A stretch of 64,000 bases of DNA from PKWO01 sp036384915 (GCA_036384915.1 DASVLJ010000078.1:124001-188000); one strand, 5' to 3'. Shown: positions 1 through 8,940, counted from the first letter of the stretch. Notes: generated by a model from the sequence alone, not told the origin. Numbers and translations are program-made.

Positions 1-2338
1 CGCCCGGGGTGACGCTGGCGATGTAGATATCGTTCAAGGACTCCGGGCCCTTCTGATAGCGCGGGTCCATTTCCAGGATCACGCGGTACTGGTTGGTCTG
101 GGTATACATGGTCGAGACCTGGCGCTGGCCGAAGGCGCTGTAGAGCGTGTTGTCGATGCCGGCCGGCGTGATGCCCATGCGCGACGCCGTTTGCCGGTCT
201 ATGGTCAGTTTGGCCTGGATGCCCTGGTCCTGCGCGTCGCTGGCCACGTCGCGCAATTGCGGCAGTTGCGAGAGTTTTTCCACCAGCCTGGGCGTGTAGG
301 TCGCCACGGTCTTCGGGTCGGCGTCTTCCACGGTGAATTGGTATTGCGTACGCGAGACGCGCGACTCGATGGTCAAGTCCTGCACCGGCTGCATATAGAG
401 ATCGATGCCGGCCACGTCCTTGACCTTGTCCTGCAGGCGCGCGATGACGGTCGAGACGTTGTCCTTGCGCACGCCTTCGGGCTTCAGGTTGATCTGGATG
501 CGCCCGCTGTTGAGGGTGACGTTGGTGCCGTCGATGCCGATGAAGGAAGACAGGCTTTCCACATCGGGGTCTTGCATGATTACCTTGTTCAAGGCCAACT
601 GGCGCTGGTACATGGCCGAGAACGAGATCGATTGCGAAGCTTCGGTGATGCCCTGGATTACGCCCGTATCCTGCAGGGGAAAGAAGCCCTTGGGGATGAC
701 GATGTAGAGCAGCACGGTCAGGACCATGGTGCCGATGGCGACCATCAGCGTTGCGGTCTGGCGCTCCAGCACCCACTCCAGCCACACGCCGTAGCGCGCG
801 ATCACGCGGTCGAAGAACCGGCCCGAGGCATGGTAGAAGCGGCCTTGCTGGTCTTCCGGCACGTGGCGCAGGATCTTGGCGCACATCATCGGCGTCAGTG
901 TCAGGGACACGATGGCCGAGATAACGATGGTGACGGCCAGCGTGATGGCGAATTCGCGGAACAGCCGGCCCACCACGTCGCCCATGAACAGGAGCGGAAT
1001 CAATACCGCGATCAGCGAAATCGTCAGCGAGAGGATGGTGAAGCCGATCTGCGCCGAGCCTTTCAGCGCGGCTTGCAGCGGCTTCTCGCCTTCCTCGATG
1101 TAGCGCGCGATGTTTTCGATCATCACGATCGCATCGTCGACCACGAAGCCGGTCGAGATCGTCAGCGCCATCAGGGTCAGGTTGTTCAGGCTGAAGCCGG
1201 CCATGTACATGACGCCGAAGGTGCCGATCAGGGACAGCGGCACGGCAATCGAGGGGATGATGGTGGCCGGCAGGTTGCGCAGGAACAGATAGATCACCAG
1301 CACCACCAGGGCCACCGACAGCATCAGTTCGAACTGCACGTCGGCTACCGAGGCGCGGATGGTGTTGGTGCGGTCCGAAAGAATGGAAATGTCGATCGCG
1401 GGAGGCGCCGAGGCCTGCAACTGCGGCAGCAGCTTCTTGACCGCGTCGACCACCTCGATCACGTTGGCGCCGGGCTGGCGCTGGATGTTGAGGATGATGG
1501 CCGGCGTATCGTTGACCCAGGCCGCCTGCTTCGCGTTTTCTGCGCCGTCGACCACGTTGGCCAGGTCCTTGAGAAGGACGGGTGCGCCGTTCTTGTAGGT
1601 GACGGTGATGTTGCGGTAATCGTCGGCCGTCAGCAACTGGTCGTTGGCATTGATGGTGAAGGCCTGGGCATTTCCGTCGAAGCTGCCCTTGGCCTGGTTC
1701 ACGTTCGATGCCGTGATGGCGGCCTGCAGGTCGGTGATGTTCAAGCCGTAGCCGGCCAGTGCGGTCGGATTGGCCTGGATGCGCACGGCGGGCCGCTGTC
1801 CGCCGGTGATCGAGACCAGGCCCACGCCGGTGACTTGCGAAATCTTTTGCGCCAGGCGCGTGTCGGCGAAGGATTGCACCTGGGTCAGCGGCATGGATTT
1901 GGAGGTCAGTGCCAGCGTCAGGATGGGCGTATCGGCCGGGTTGACCTTGTTATAGATCGGCGGGGCCGGCAGGTCGGTCGGCAGCAGGTTGCCGCCGGCG
2001 TTGATCGCGGCCTGCACTTCCTGTTCGGCCACGTCGAGCGGGAGCGAAAGGGAGAATTGGAGCGTGATCACCGATGCGCCGCCCGAGCTGGTCGACGACA
2101 TCTGGTTCAAGCCCGGCATCTGGCCGAACTGGCGTTCCAGCGGTGCGGTGACCGAAGACGTCATGACTTCGGGGCTGGCGCCGGGGTAGAGCGTGACGAC
2201 CTGGATGGTCGGGTAGTCGACCTCGGGCAGCGCCGATTTCGGCAGCATGCGATAGGCGAGGAACCCTGCCAGCAGGATCGCGACCATCAACAGCGAGGTC
2301 GCAACCGGCCGCAGGATGAAAGGGCGGGACAAGCTCAT
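1..2338 (-). CDS. mdtB: RND efflux permease, MdtB/MdtC-like (C-terminus off window)
   Basis: Proton-driven inner-membrane permease of a tripartite drug efflux pump. Reading the minus strand from the ATG at 2338 gives MSLSRPFILRPVATSLLMVA, the typical RND start: a cytoplasmic tip, then TM1. The large periplasmic porter loop follows, and later the central TM block with GFVVDDAIVMIENI, the RND motif with the conserved acidic residues of the proton relay. About 779 codons are present; the family is about 1040 residues, so the last quarter lies beyond base 1. The gene begins 22 bp after the adaptor gene stop, so the two form an operon. The MdtABC-type pump of enterobacteria uses two permeases; a second permease gene just outside the window would be expected but is not seen. 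AcrB-type RND permeases are the alternative. Confidence in family is very high, in the exact symbol moderate. Confidence 0.93.
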   Translation of the reverse strand, partial: MSLSRPFILRPVATSLLMVAILLAGFLAYRMLPKSALPEVDYPTIQVVTLYPGASPEVMTSSVTAPLERQFGQMPGLNQMSSTSSGGASVITLQFSLSLPLDVAEQEVQAAINAGGNLLPTDLPAPPIYNKVNPADTPILTLALTSKSMPLTQVQSFADTRLAQKISQVTGVGLVSITGGQRPAVRIQANPTALAGYGLNITDLQAAITASNVNQAKGSFDGNAQAFTINANDQLLTADDYRNITVTYKNGAPVLLKDLANVVDGAENAKQAAWVNDTPAIILNIQRQPGANVIEVVDAVKKLLPQLQASAPPAIDISILSDRTNTIRASVADVQFELMLSVALVVLVIYLFLRNLPATIIPSIAVPLSLIGTFGVMYMAGFSLNNLTLMALTISTGFVVDDAIVMIENIARYIEEGEKPLQAALKGSAQIGFTILSLTISLIAVLIPLLFMGDVVGRLFREFAITLAVTIVISAIVSLTLTPMMCAKILRHVPEDQQGRFYHASGRFFDRVIARYGVWLEWVLERQTATLMVAIGTMVLTVLLYIVIPKGFFPLQDTGVIQGITEASQSISFSAMYQRQLALNKVIMQDPDVESLSSFIGIDGTNVTLNSGRIQINLKPEGVRKDNVSTVIARLQDKVKDVAGIDLYMQPVQDLTIESRVSRTQYQFTVEDADPKTVATYTPRLVEKLSQLPQLRDVASDAQDQGIQAKLTIDRQTASRMGITPAGIDNTLYSAFGQRQVSTMYTQTNQYRVILEMDPRYQKGPESLNDIYIASVTPG

Positions 2339-2360
2339 GGATTATCCTTGTGCGCAGGGC

Positions 2361-3743
2361 TCAGTTGTTGCCGGCCGGGGCGCTGGCATCCCTGCGTTTG
2401 TGTTCGACCTCGGCGGACGGCGCCGCAGCATCGGACGAAGGCGCAGCCGATGCTGATCCTGATGCGCCATCCTTGTTCCGGCGATGCTGGCCGCCACCGG
2501 CGCCGGGTCCGGCACCCGCAGCCACGGGCGCGCCTACCTCGACCTTGGCGCCGTCGCGCAGCTTGTCGGCGCCTTCGGTCACGATCATGTCGCCCGGTTT
2601 CACGCCTTCGGCGATGGACGTCGAATCGCCTTCGGTGATGCCGACCTTGACCAGGCGCAGGCTGACGGTATTGTCCGGATTGACGGCATAGACATAAGTG
2701 CCCTGGCTGCCGCGCTGTACGCCGGCGGTCGGGATCAGGATCTGGTTGTGCTTGGTGTCGACCAGCAATCTGGCGTTGACGAATTGCTGCGGGAACAGGG
2801 CATTGTCTTCATTGCTGAAGCTGGCCTTGAGCTTGACCGTGCCGGTGGAAGGGTCGATCTGGTTGTCCACCGTCAGAAGGTGGCCGCTGGCGAGCTTGGT
2901 CTTTTGCGAGCGGTCGTAAGTATCGACTTCGAGCCTGGCGCCACCCTGCAGTTTTTGCATTACCTCCGGTATGTTGTCTTCGGGTATGGAAAACACCACC
3001 GTGATCGGCTGCAGCTGGGTGATGACGACGATGCCGTTTGTGTCCGATGCATGCACGATATTGCCCGGGTCGACTTGGCGCAAGCCGACGCGGCCCGTAA
3101 CCGGCGCGGTAATGTTGCAATACGTCAGGTTCAGCTTGGCACTGTCGATCGCGCCGTGGTCGACCTTGGTTTGCGCTTCATATTGGCGCACCAGCGCGTC
3201 TTGCGTGGCCAATTGCTGCTCGGCGATCGAATCCTGCTTATATAAGGTGCGGTAGCGCTCGAGATCGACCTGGGCATTCTTCAACAGCGCCTGGTCGTGC
3301 GCCATCGTGCCTTCGGCCTGCTCCAGCTGTACCTGGTAGGGGCGCGGATCGACCACGGCAATCAACTGGCCCTGCTTGACGATCTGGCCTTCGGTGAACA
3401 GCACCTTCATCAATTCGCCGTCGACGTGGGTCTTGACCGTGACCGTGGCTTGCGGCGTAACCGCGCCGAGGCCGTCGAGCCGGGTCGCGATATCGCCGGT
3501 CCTGGCAGTGGCCGTCACCACAACCGGCGGGCCGCCGAAGCCGCCAGGACCGCCGCGCTTGCCGGCTCCTTTGCCGCCGCCGAATCCAGCCTGGCCGTTT
3601 TGCGCGCCGCCCTTGCCGGCCTCGTCCGCCGCAGGCTTGAAATGGAGATAGGCGCCGATGGCAATGATGGCCGCAATCAGCAGCCACAGCCACTTGACGG
3701 AACGCTTGGCGCCGGTTTGGCCGGTAGTTTTGTTATCAGTCAT
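2361..3743 (-). CDS. mdtA: RND periplasmic adaptor (membrane fusion protein), MdtA-like
   Basis: Periplasmic adaptor linking the RND permease to an outer-membrane channel. The 460-residue product starts MTDNKTTGQTG, has one N-terminal membrane anchor (KWLWLLIAAIIAIGAYLHF), a Gly-rich linker, the biotinyl-lipoyl-like half motifs (VKTHVDGEL and AVVDPRPYQ), an alpha-hairpin (LLKNAQVDLERYRTLYKQ) and beta-barrel/MP domains ending near TEGADKLRDGAKVEVG. The low-complexity tail is rich in Gly, Ala and Ser. An in-frame GTG at 3815 would add 24 residues unlike the family, so I chose the ATG at 3743 although no strong Shine-Dalgarno is visible. It is followed after 22 bp by the permease gene. The two-component genes upstream are on the same strand, as in the mdtABCD-baeSR arrangement. 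Confidence 0.93.
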   Translation of the reverse strand: MTDNKTTGQTGAKRSVKWLWLLIAAIIAIGAYLHFKPAADEAGKGGAQNGQAGFGGGKGAGKRGGPGGFGGPPVVVTATARTGDIATRLDGLGAVTPQATVTVKTHVDGELMKVLFTEGQIVKQGQLIAVVDPRPYQVQLEQAEGTMAHDQALLKNAQVDLERYRTLYKQDSIAEQQLATQDALVRQYEAQTKVDHGAIDSAKLNLTYCNITAPVTGRVGLRQVDPGNIVHASDTNGIVVITQLQPITVVFSIPEDNIPEVMQKLQGGARLEVDTYDRSQKTKLASGHLLTVDNQIDPSTGTVKLKASFSNEDNALFPQQFVNARLLVDTKHNQILIPTAGVQRGSQGTYVYAVNPDNTVSLRLVKVGITEGDSTSIAEGVKPGDMIVTEGADKLRDGAKVEVGAPVAAGAGPGAGGGQHRRNKDGASGSASAAPSSDAAAPSAEVEHKRRDASAPAGNN

Positions 3744-3886
3744 GTTGGGAGGCGGCGTAACAGTTAAGGGAAACCACGTAGTGGATAGTGAGAAATGCTG
3801 CCGATTCCGCAGCACAACGAAAATTTCGGGAATGCCGATTGCCAGCTAATTTACTGCAAGCGGCGAGTCAGGACGCTGACCAGAAA

Positions 3887-3902
3887 CTGACAATTTTGTC
3901 AG
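3887..3902. promoter_or_regulatory. Inverted repeat upstream of the efflux operon
   Basis: CTGACAA-TT-TTGTCAG is a perfect 7-bp inverted repeat with a 2-bp spacer, about 145 bp upstream of the mdtA start in the 287-bp gap behind the sensor-kinase gene. Its geometry suits a dimeric repressor operator. No repressor gene is adjacent, so the binding protein is unknown. Too short and without a T-run to be a convincing terminator. Confidence 0.35.
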
Positions 3903-4030
3903 ATATGGCAAGGGAACGGGGTGTCACGCATGATGGTATTTTTTGAAGACCGTCAAATTGTCGCCATTCCCAACTCTTCTGCGCGGCCCGGGGCCGTTCG
4001 CCCCGATTTCGGGAGGTGACGAAACCATTG

Positions 4031-5557
4031 CTATAAAGGGAGACTGAGCATCGCTCTGATGCCGCCTTCGGGCCGCTGTTCCAGCGTCACTTCGCCGCCG
4101 TGCGAGCGGGCAATGGCGCGGACAATGGCCAGGCCCAGGCCGGTGCCGCCGGTATGCCTGGCACGCGAGACTTCGATGCGCACGTAGGGTTCGAACACGC
4201 GTTCCAGTTCGGAATCGGGAATGCCCGGGCCTCGGTCTTCCACGGTAATAAGGAGTTGCTTGCCCGTTTTTATTGCGGAAATATCAATATTGCCGCCACC
4301 GTAGCGCCGCGCATTGTCCATCAAATTGGTCAGGCAGCGGCGCAGAGCCAGCGGGCGCGCGGTAACGAGGATGCCGGCGTGCACCTGCTGGCGCACCGTG
4401 GCGCCGAGTGCGGTCATGTCTTCGGTAACGCTTTCGATCAGCGCTTCGAGGTCGATCTTGCAGGCTTTTTCAACGATGGAGCCGGCTCGCAGGTATTCCA
4501 GCGTATTGCCTATCATGACGTCCATTTCGGTCAGGTCGGCATCCATCTTGTCGCGCAGTTCGCCTTCTTCCAGCCGTTCCAGGCGCAAGCGCAGCCGCGT
4601 GATCGGCATCCGCAAGTCGTGCGAGACAGCGGCCAGGGCCTGCGCGCGCGTATCGAGCGTGCGTTTCAAGTCGCGCTGCATGGCGTTGAAGGCGCGCGCG
4701 GCCTGGATCACTTCGCGCGGGCCGCTCTCGGGCAGCGGCGGGCGTTCCAGCTTTTGCGCCAGGCCGGTGGCGGCATCGGCCAACGATGCCAGCGGCCGGG
4801 TCAGGCGCCGCACGGCCCAAGCCGACAGCAGGGCCACCGATACGCCGAGAAAGGCCAGGAGGCCCAGGAGGCGGACCGGCCAATCCACGCCGGAATCGGG
4901 CAAGGCGTGGCGGAAGTTGATCACCGTGCCGTCGGACAGGCGTGCCTGTCCGGTTACGAAGATCAGGGGATGGGGCAGGCGGAAGCGGCGGTTGTTGCGC
5001 CAGTTGCCCGGAGGCAAAGTGTCGGCGGCTCCGGACGCCGAGGATGCGGCCGGGGTGTCGGTAGCGGATACCGAACTTGCCGGCGCGGGAAGTGAGGCCG
5101 AGAGCGGGGCTGGAAGCGCAGCCGGGGCCGGGCCGGAGGCGACAGAAGCGGCGCCCGGCGGCGGTATGCCATTGTCATCGCGCGGGTGCGGTTCGGCGCG
5201 GCGGATCGAGGTCACATGCAGCGCGAGCGGCTTGTCCAACTGCCGGCGCATGTGCTCGATGAAGGAATGCGCCTCGTCACCCTCATCGCTGGTTTGCTCC
5301 CAGCGGTCGGCGAGGCTGATGTGGGTCGGCGGCACATTCAGGGCATGCACCAGGCGCTCGCGCTCGGCCGGCTCGGCTTCCTCCAGGACCGTGATCACGC
5401 CGGCAATGCGCTGGGCCGCGAAGGCGCCGAGCAAGCCTTCGCCGAAACGGGCGCGGTCGTTCAGGATGAGCCAGACGCCGGCCGCCTGCGCGGCGATCAA
5501 GCCGAGGCAAAGCGAGAGCAGCAGCTGCCCGAACAGCGTGCGCGGCAGAAGCTTCAT
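4031..5557 (-). CDS. Sensor histidine kinase, EnvZ/BaeS class
   Basis: Inner-membrane sensor kinase, 508 residues, partner of the response regulator whose gene overlaps its start by 4 bp (ATGA). TM1 is FGQLLLSLCLGLIAAQAAGV near the N-terminus. A periplasmic domain follows that contains an unusual Ala/Pro/Ser-rich stretch of about 45 residues. Then come TM2 (VRLLGLLAFLGVSVALLSAWAV), a HAMP segment, the phosphoacceptor H-box (AVSHDLRMPITRLRLRLE), the N-box (NLMDNARRYG) and the G boxes (EDRGPGIPD, GTGLGLAI). The longer in-frame ORF upstream of 5557 is antisense-frame noise within the regulator gene. Probably senses envelope stress, judging from the Spy-like neighbour and efflux genes; the actual signal is not readable. 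Confidence 0.93.
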   Translation of the reverse strand: MKLLPRTLFGQLLLSLCLGLIAAQAAGVWLILNDRARFGEGLLGAFAAQRIAGVITVLEEAEPAERERLVHALNVPPTHISLADRWEQTSDEGDEAHSFIEHMRRQLDKPLALHVTSIRRAEPHPRDDNGIPPPGAASVASGPAPAALPAPLSASLPAPASSVSATDTPAASSASGAADTLPPGNWRNNRRFRLPHPLIFVTGQARLSDGTVINFRHALPDSGVDWPVRLLGLLAFLGVSVALLSAWAVRRLTRPLASLADAATGLAQKLERPPLPESGPREVIQAARAFNAMQRDLKRTLDTRAQALAAVSHDLRMPITRLRLRLERLEEGELRDKMDADLTEMDVMIGNTLEYLRAGSIVEKACKIDLEALIESVTEDMTALGATVRQQVHAGILVTARPLALRRCLTNLMDNARRYGGGNIDISAIKTGKQLLITVEDRGPGIPDSELERVFEPYVRIEVSRARHTGGTGLGLAIVRAIARSHGGEVTLEQRPEGGIRAMLSLPL

Positions 5558-6264
5558 GCGCGCCGTTCGACCTTGGCCGCCAGAAGATAGCCTTCGCTGC
5601 GCACGGTCCTGATCAGTGCCGTTTCGCCGCCGTCGTCGCGCAGGCGGCGGCGCAGGCGGCTGATCATCACGTCGATGGTGCGGTCGAACGGGCCGGCCTC
5701 GCGGCCGGAGGAAACGTCCAGCAGCTGGTCGCGCGAGAGCACGCGGTTGGGGTTTTCCGCCAGCGTCTTCAAGATGCGGAATTCGCCAGCCGGCAGCGCG
5801 ACGACCACGCCGGCGGAATCGACCAGGTGGCGCGCATCGATGTCCAGCGTCCAGCCTGAAAAATACAGCGCGCGCGCGGCGCGCTGCTCGTCGCGTCCCT
5901 CGCCGGTGCGGCGCAGGATGTTCTTGACGCGCGCAAGCAATTCGCGCGGGATGAAAGGTTTGTGCAGGTAGTCGTCGGCGCCCATTTCCAGGCCGACGAT
6001 GCGGTCCATCTCGTCCCCGCGCGCGGTCAGCATCAGGATGGGGACGGAGGATGTCGTCGAAAGCTGGCGGCACAGGCTCAAACCGTCTTCGCCGGGCAAC
6101 ATCAGGTCGAGGATGATGAGATCGACGTGGTTGTCCTTCAAGCGTTCGTACATCTGCGCACCACCGTCGGCCAGCAGGACGGCATAGCCGCGTTCGCTGA
6201 AGTATTCGCGCAGCAATTGGCGCAGCTCGGCGTCGTCATCGACGACCAGTATCGTTTTATCCAT
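5554..6264 (-). CDS. OmpR-family response regulator
   Basis: DNA-binding response regulator of 236 residues. The receiver domain (about 1-118) has the acidic pocket DDD, the phosphoacceptor Asp53 in LIILDLMLPGEDG, the switch Thr in MLTARG and the Lys in YLHKPF. The C-terminal winged-helix domain has the OmpR-type recognition segment (DRTIDVMISRLRRRL). The receiver reads closer to OmpR than to BaeR (LMLPGEDGLSLCRQL; GADDYLHKPFIPRELLAR). It is co-transcribed with the kinase through an ATGA overlap. The 180-bp divergent spacer to the Spy-like gene contains a CpxR/OmpR-type direct repeat that it may bind. Likely controls the Spy-like gene and perhaps the efflux pump; this is inference from context. 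Confidence 0.94.
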   Translation of the reverse strand: MDKTILVVDDDAELRQLLREYFSERGYAVLLADGGAQMYERLKDNHVDLIILDLMLPGEDGLSLCRQLSTTSSVPILMLTARGDEMDRIVGLEMGADDYLHKPFIPRELLARVKNILRRTGEGRDEQRAARALYFSGWTLDIDARHLVDSAGVVVALPAGEFRILKTLAENPNRVLSRDQLLDVSSGREAGPFDRTIDVMISRLRRRLRDDGGETALIRTVRSEGYLLAAKVERRA

Positions 6265-6335
6265 AAGGGCTATTTGTACCTATGTGTTACAGGATAGCCT
6301 TGTCCAATGGTTTTCGGTCAAATTCGCGGCGTTTT

Positions 6336-6350
6336 CTTACAAACATTTAC
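6336..6350. promoter_or_regulatory. CpxR-like direct repeat (candidate OmpR-family box)
   Basis: Read on the minus strand the site is GTAAA-N5-GTAAG, one mismatch from the CpxR consensus GTAAA-N5-GTAAA. It lies 95 bp upstream of the Spy/CpxP-like GTG start and 72 bp upstream of the response-regulator ATG. A Spy/CpxP-type gene next to such a box is the expected target arrangement. The match is sequence-only. Confidence 0.4.
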
Positions 6351-6444
6351 GGTCCATTAACAATAGGCTTGGCTGATGCAATGTAAGGTTAACTCCATTG
6401 CGGTCTAATCGGTTTCACCGTCAGCCACCGTGAAAGGAAGTACC

Positions 6445-7050
6445 GTGAAATTCTTCAACACCGCCGCGCGCAATATCGCGCTCGCCGCCTCGATGACCGT
6501 GTTTTTTGCTGTGTCGGGCGCCGCTTTTGCCGCATCCGCCGCGGCCGATACGACCGCGCAAGCCGGGCAGACCGCTTCAGCCGAGCGCAAGGCGGAGATG
6601 GAAAAGCACCGGCAGGAGTTTTTCAAGCACATGAGCGATCGCATGGCGAACCGCCTCGAGATCAAGTCTTCGCAACAGGCCGCATTCCAGACCTATGCCG
6701 CCGCCTTGCAGACGGCCATGACACCGCCGGCCAGCCGTCCGGAATACGGAAGCGATGCCGCGGGCATCGTGCGCATGCATGCCGACATGGCCGCCGAGCG
6801 TGCCAAGCGCCTGGCCGCCGTTGCCGATGCCACGGCCAAGTTCCAGGACGTGCTGTCGCCGGATCAGCGCAAGACCTTCGATCAGATGGCTGCCGCTTTC
6901 ATGCGCCGCCACCATGGCATGCACCAAGGCATGGTCCCCGGCGGCGGCCATGAGCATGGCTGGGGAGGCGAGCATGATCGTCAGGGTGGTCGGGGCTGGG
7001 GACGGGATGGGGGCGCGGGGCAGGGCATGGACGACAGCCAGCCCGGTTGA
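6445..7050 (+). CDS. Periplasmic Spy/CpxP-like (LTXXQ family) protein
   Basis: Exported protein of about 201 residues with a clear signal peptide (ALAASMTVFFAVSGAAFAAS, cleavage probably after AFA). The mature part is helical and charged: a first helix rich in Lys/Glu (ERKAEMEKHRQEFFKHMSDRM), then LEIKSSQQAAFQTYAAAL and VLSPDQRKTFDQMAAAF, the two LTxxQ-like segments of Spy/CpxP proteins. The C-terminal tail is rich in Gly, His and Met (HHGMHQGM, GGGHEHGWGG), which could bind metal. The GTG at 6445 is preceded by AAAGGAAG, so I prefer it to the in-frame GTG at 6430. Spy-type proteins are ATP-independent periplasmic chaperones; CpxP-type proteins restrain the kinase. Either role fits beside a two-component pair. 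Confidence 0.75.
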   Translation: MKFFNTAARNIALAASMTVFFAVSGAAFAASAAADTTAQAGQTASAERKAEMEKHRQEFFKHMSDRMANRLEIKSSQQAAFQTYAAALQTAMTPPASRPEYGSDAAGIVRMHADMAAERAKRLAAVADATAKFQDVLSPDQRKTFDQMAAAFMRRHHGMHQGMVPGGGHEHGWGGEHDRQGGRGWGRDGGAGQGMDDSQPG

Positions 7051-7122
7051 GCTTGCTCTCCAAATTATTAAAAATGTTTAACTTGTCCGGGAAAAATCCG
7101 GTCGACTACTATCGGGAGTAGG

Positions 7123-8193
7123 ATGAGAATCGCCCATGTCAATTTTGCCCGCGGCTTCCGCGGCGGTGAACGCCAGACCTTGAATCTGATCGAAGGTCTG
7201 GCGACGCAGGGCGTGTCCCAGGTATTGATCTGTCGCAGCAGGTCCGAACTGGCGCGCCGCGTCGGCGCGCTCGGCGTGGCGGTGCGCGAGGTGGCGCACC
7301 CGCTGCTCGGGCATCTTGCCAGCCAGCAGGTCGACCTGATCCACGTGCACGAGGCGCGCGGCGCCTATTGGGCCTGCATCGAAAACAAGCTGCGCGACAC
7401 CCCCTACGTCATCACGCGCCGCATTCCCAACCCGATTTCCGCCTGCCGCATCACCGCGGCAGTCTACGCCGGCGCCGCGCAACTGTTCGGCGTATCGCAA
7501 GACGTGTCGCGCCACTTGTCCCAGCGGGCGGGGCGGCCGGTGCAGACCATCCTGAGCTCATCGACCGGAATGAAGGCCGATCCCGGGCTGGTGCAGGAAA
7601 TTCGCACGCGGCTGGGCGGTCCCGATATCGGCCCCGTCATCGGGCATGTCGGCGCCCTGCACGATCGCCACAAGGGGCAAAGCGTGCTGATCCAGGCCTT
7701 CCAGATGCTGCTGCGCGATTTTCCCTCGGCGCGGCTGGTGCTGGTGGGCGAGGGGGTGGATCGGGCAGAATTCGAGCGCCTGGCCGGCGGCGATGCCCGC
7801 ATCCACTTTGCCGGCTTCCAGGAACAGGTCGGCTCCTGGATCGCCGCCATGGATCTGTTTTGCTTCCCGTCGCGCGAGGAAGGGCTGGGTTCGACCGTGC
7901 TCGACGCCATGAGCCTCGGCGTGCCCGTGATTGCTGCGGCCGTGGGCGGCTTGCCGGAACTGGTCGGGCGGGAACAGCGCGGCCGGCTGATCGCAAACCA
8001 TGACCCCGCAAGCTGGATGGAGGCCATGCGCGATGCGCTGCAACATCCGCGCAGCCAGGCGGCACGTGTCGCGGCCGCGCGCGAGTTTGCGGCGCGCAAC
8101 GGCGTCCTGGCGATGAGCCGCAGCTACCTTGCTGCTTACCGGCGCCTGCTGCCCGCGACGGCGGCGATCGCTGCCAGCGAGTTGGTCCGGTAA
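7123..8193 (+). CDS. Glycosyltransferase, GT4/GT-B fold
   Basis: Cytoplasmic sugar-nucleotide-dependent glycosyltransferase of 356 residues. The N-terminal Rossmann half begins MRIAHVNFARGFRGGERQTLNLIEGL, the typical acceptor domain of GT4 enzymes with a GGxxR-type loop. The donor half has GHVGALHDRHKGQSVLIQA and LVLVGEG, and the nucleotide-sugar site FCFPSREEGLGSTVLDAMSLGVPVIAA, i.e. the E-x7-E region. The start codon is preceded by GGGAGTAGG. It stands alone between the Spy-like gene and the pqi operon, so the acceptor (LPS core, polysaccharide or other) cannot be told. Confidence 0.85.
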   Translation: MRIAHVNFARGFRGGERQTLNLIEGLATQGVSQVLICRSRSELARRVGALGVAVREVAHPLLGHLASQQVDLIHVHEARGAYWACIENKLRDTPYVITRRIPNPISACRITAAVYAGAAQLFGVSQDVSRHLSQRAGRPVQTILSSSTGMKADPGLVQEIRTRLGGPDIGPVIGHVGALHDRHKGQSVLIQAFQMLLRDFPSARLVLVGEGVDRAEFERLAGGDARIHFAGFQEQVGSWIAAMDLFCFPSREEGLGSTVLDAMSLGVPVIAAAVGGLPELVGREQRGRLIANHDPASWMEAMRDALQHPRSQAARVAAAREFAARNGVLAMSRSYLAAYRRLLPATAAIAASELVR

Positions 8194-8244
8194 GAGGCAG
8201 GCGGAACTCCCCCTTCATTTGGCCGTTGCGACGGGCGATTTGAG

Positions 8245-8250
8245 TATAAT
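8245..8250 (+). promoter_or_regulatory. Candidate -10 element of the pqi operon
   Basis: A perfect TATAAT lies 31 bp upstream of the first pqiA-like ATG. No well-spaced -35 hexamer is obvious (TTGCGA sits only 13 bp upstream), so the element may depend on an activator or be coincidental. Confidence 0.3.
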
Positions 8251-8280
8251 CGCCATGGTTCGTCTCGACCAAAGTGGATA

Positions 8281-8940
8281 ATGGCAAGCACAGGAAGCGG
8301 GGTTCAAGCTGGGAAAGCCACGGGGGCCTATATCGCTTGCCCCGAGTGCGACCTGCTGCAGGAGGAGGTGCGCCTGCCGCCGCGCGGCGTCGCGCTATGC
8401 CGACGCTGCAATAGCGAACTCTACCATCACACACCGCACGGCCTGGACCGCACGCTGGCTTTCGCCGCCTGCGGCTTGATTCTCTACCTGCTGGCCAACT
8501 TCTTCCCCCTGCTGGGCCTGCAACTGAACGGCACCGACAACAGCTCCACGCTCTACGGCACGGTGCTGGCGCTATACCGGGAAGATTTGTTTCCTTTGGC
8601 CATCCTTGTATTCTTCACCACCATCCTGGTTCCCGGGCTGGAAATCGCCAGCTATCTTTACATGCTGCTGCCGCTGCGCTTCGGCAGGCGCGCGCCGGGG
8701 TTCAATGCCGTGTTCCGCCTGGTGCAGACCTTGCACCCCTGGGGCATGATCGAGGTGCTGATGCTGGGCGTGCTGGTGGCCGTGGTGAAGCTGGCGGCCG
8801 TCGCCACCGTCATGCCGGGCATCGCACTGTGGTCGGCGGCCGGCTTGATGGTGATGTTTTCGGCGCTGGCGCAATCGTTCAATCCGCGCGACGTCTGGGT
8901 GCACGTCGTCCGCCATGTCCATGCCGAGGCGCGGCCATGA
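8281..8940 (+). CDS. pqiA: PqiA-like membrane protein, first half (PqiA domain)
   Basis: Inner-membrane protein of 219 residues with an N-terminal zinc-ribbon-like module (CPECDLLQ ... CRRCN) followed by four hydrophobic segments (LAFAACGLILYLLANFFPLLG, LFPLAILVFFTTILVPG, IEVLMLGVLVAVVKLAAVATV, ALWSAAGLMVMFSALA). This is one PqiA domain; enterobacterial PqiA (about 417 residues) carries two in a single chain. Here the second copy is the next gene, overlapping by ATGA. PqiA/LetA proteins work with MCE-domain proteins PqiB/LetB in lipid traffic between the membranes. It is the first gene of a tightly coupled pqiA-pqiA-pqiB-pqiC operon. Confidence 0.9.
   Translation: MASTGSGVQAGKATGAYIACPECDLLQEEVRLPPRGVALCRRCNSELYHHTPHGLDRTLAFAACGLILYLLANFFPLLGLQLNGTDNSSTLYGTVLALYREDLFPLAILVFFTTILVPGLEIASYLYMLLPLRFGRRAPGFNAVFRLVQTLHPWGMIEVLMLGVLVAVVKLAAVATVMPGIALWSAAGLMVMFSALAQSFNPRDVWVHVVRHVHAEARP

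Noticed and set aside
191..2638. Long plus-strand ORF (815 codons) opposite the efflux permease
   Set aside because: It is the antisense shadow of the RND permease and adaptor genes, with His/Gln/Arg/Asp-rich random composition and no family pattern.
3989..4005. Terminator downstream of the sensor kinase
   Set aside because: A 6-bp GC stem exists (CGGGGC/GCCCCG) but there is no T-run on the minus strand and such stems are common at this GC content.
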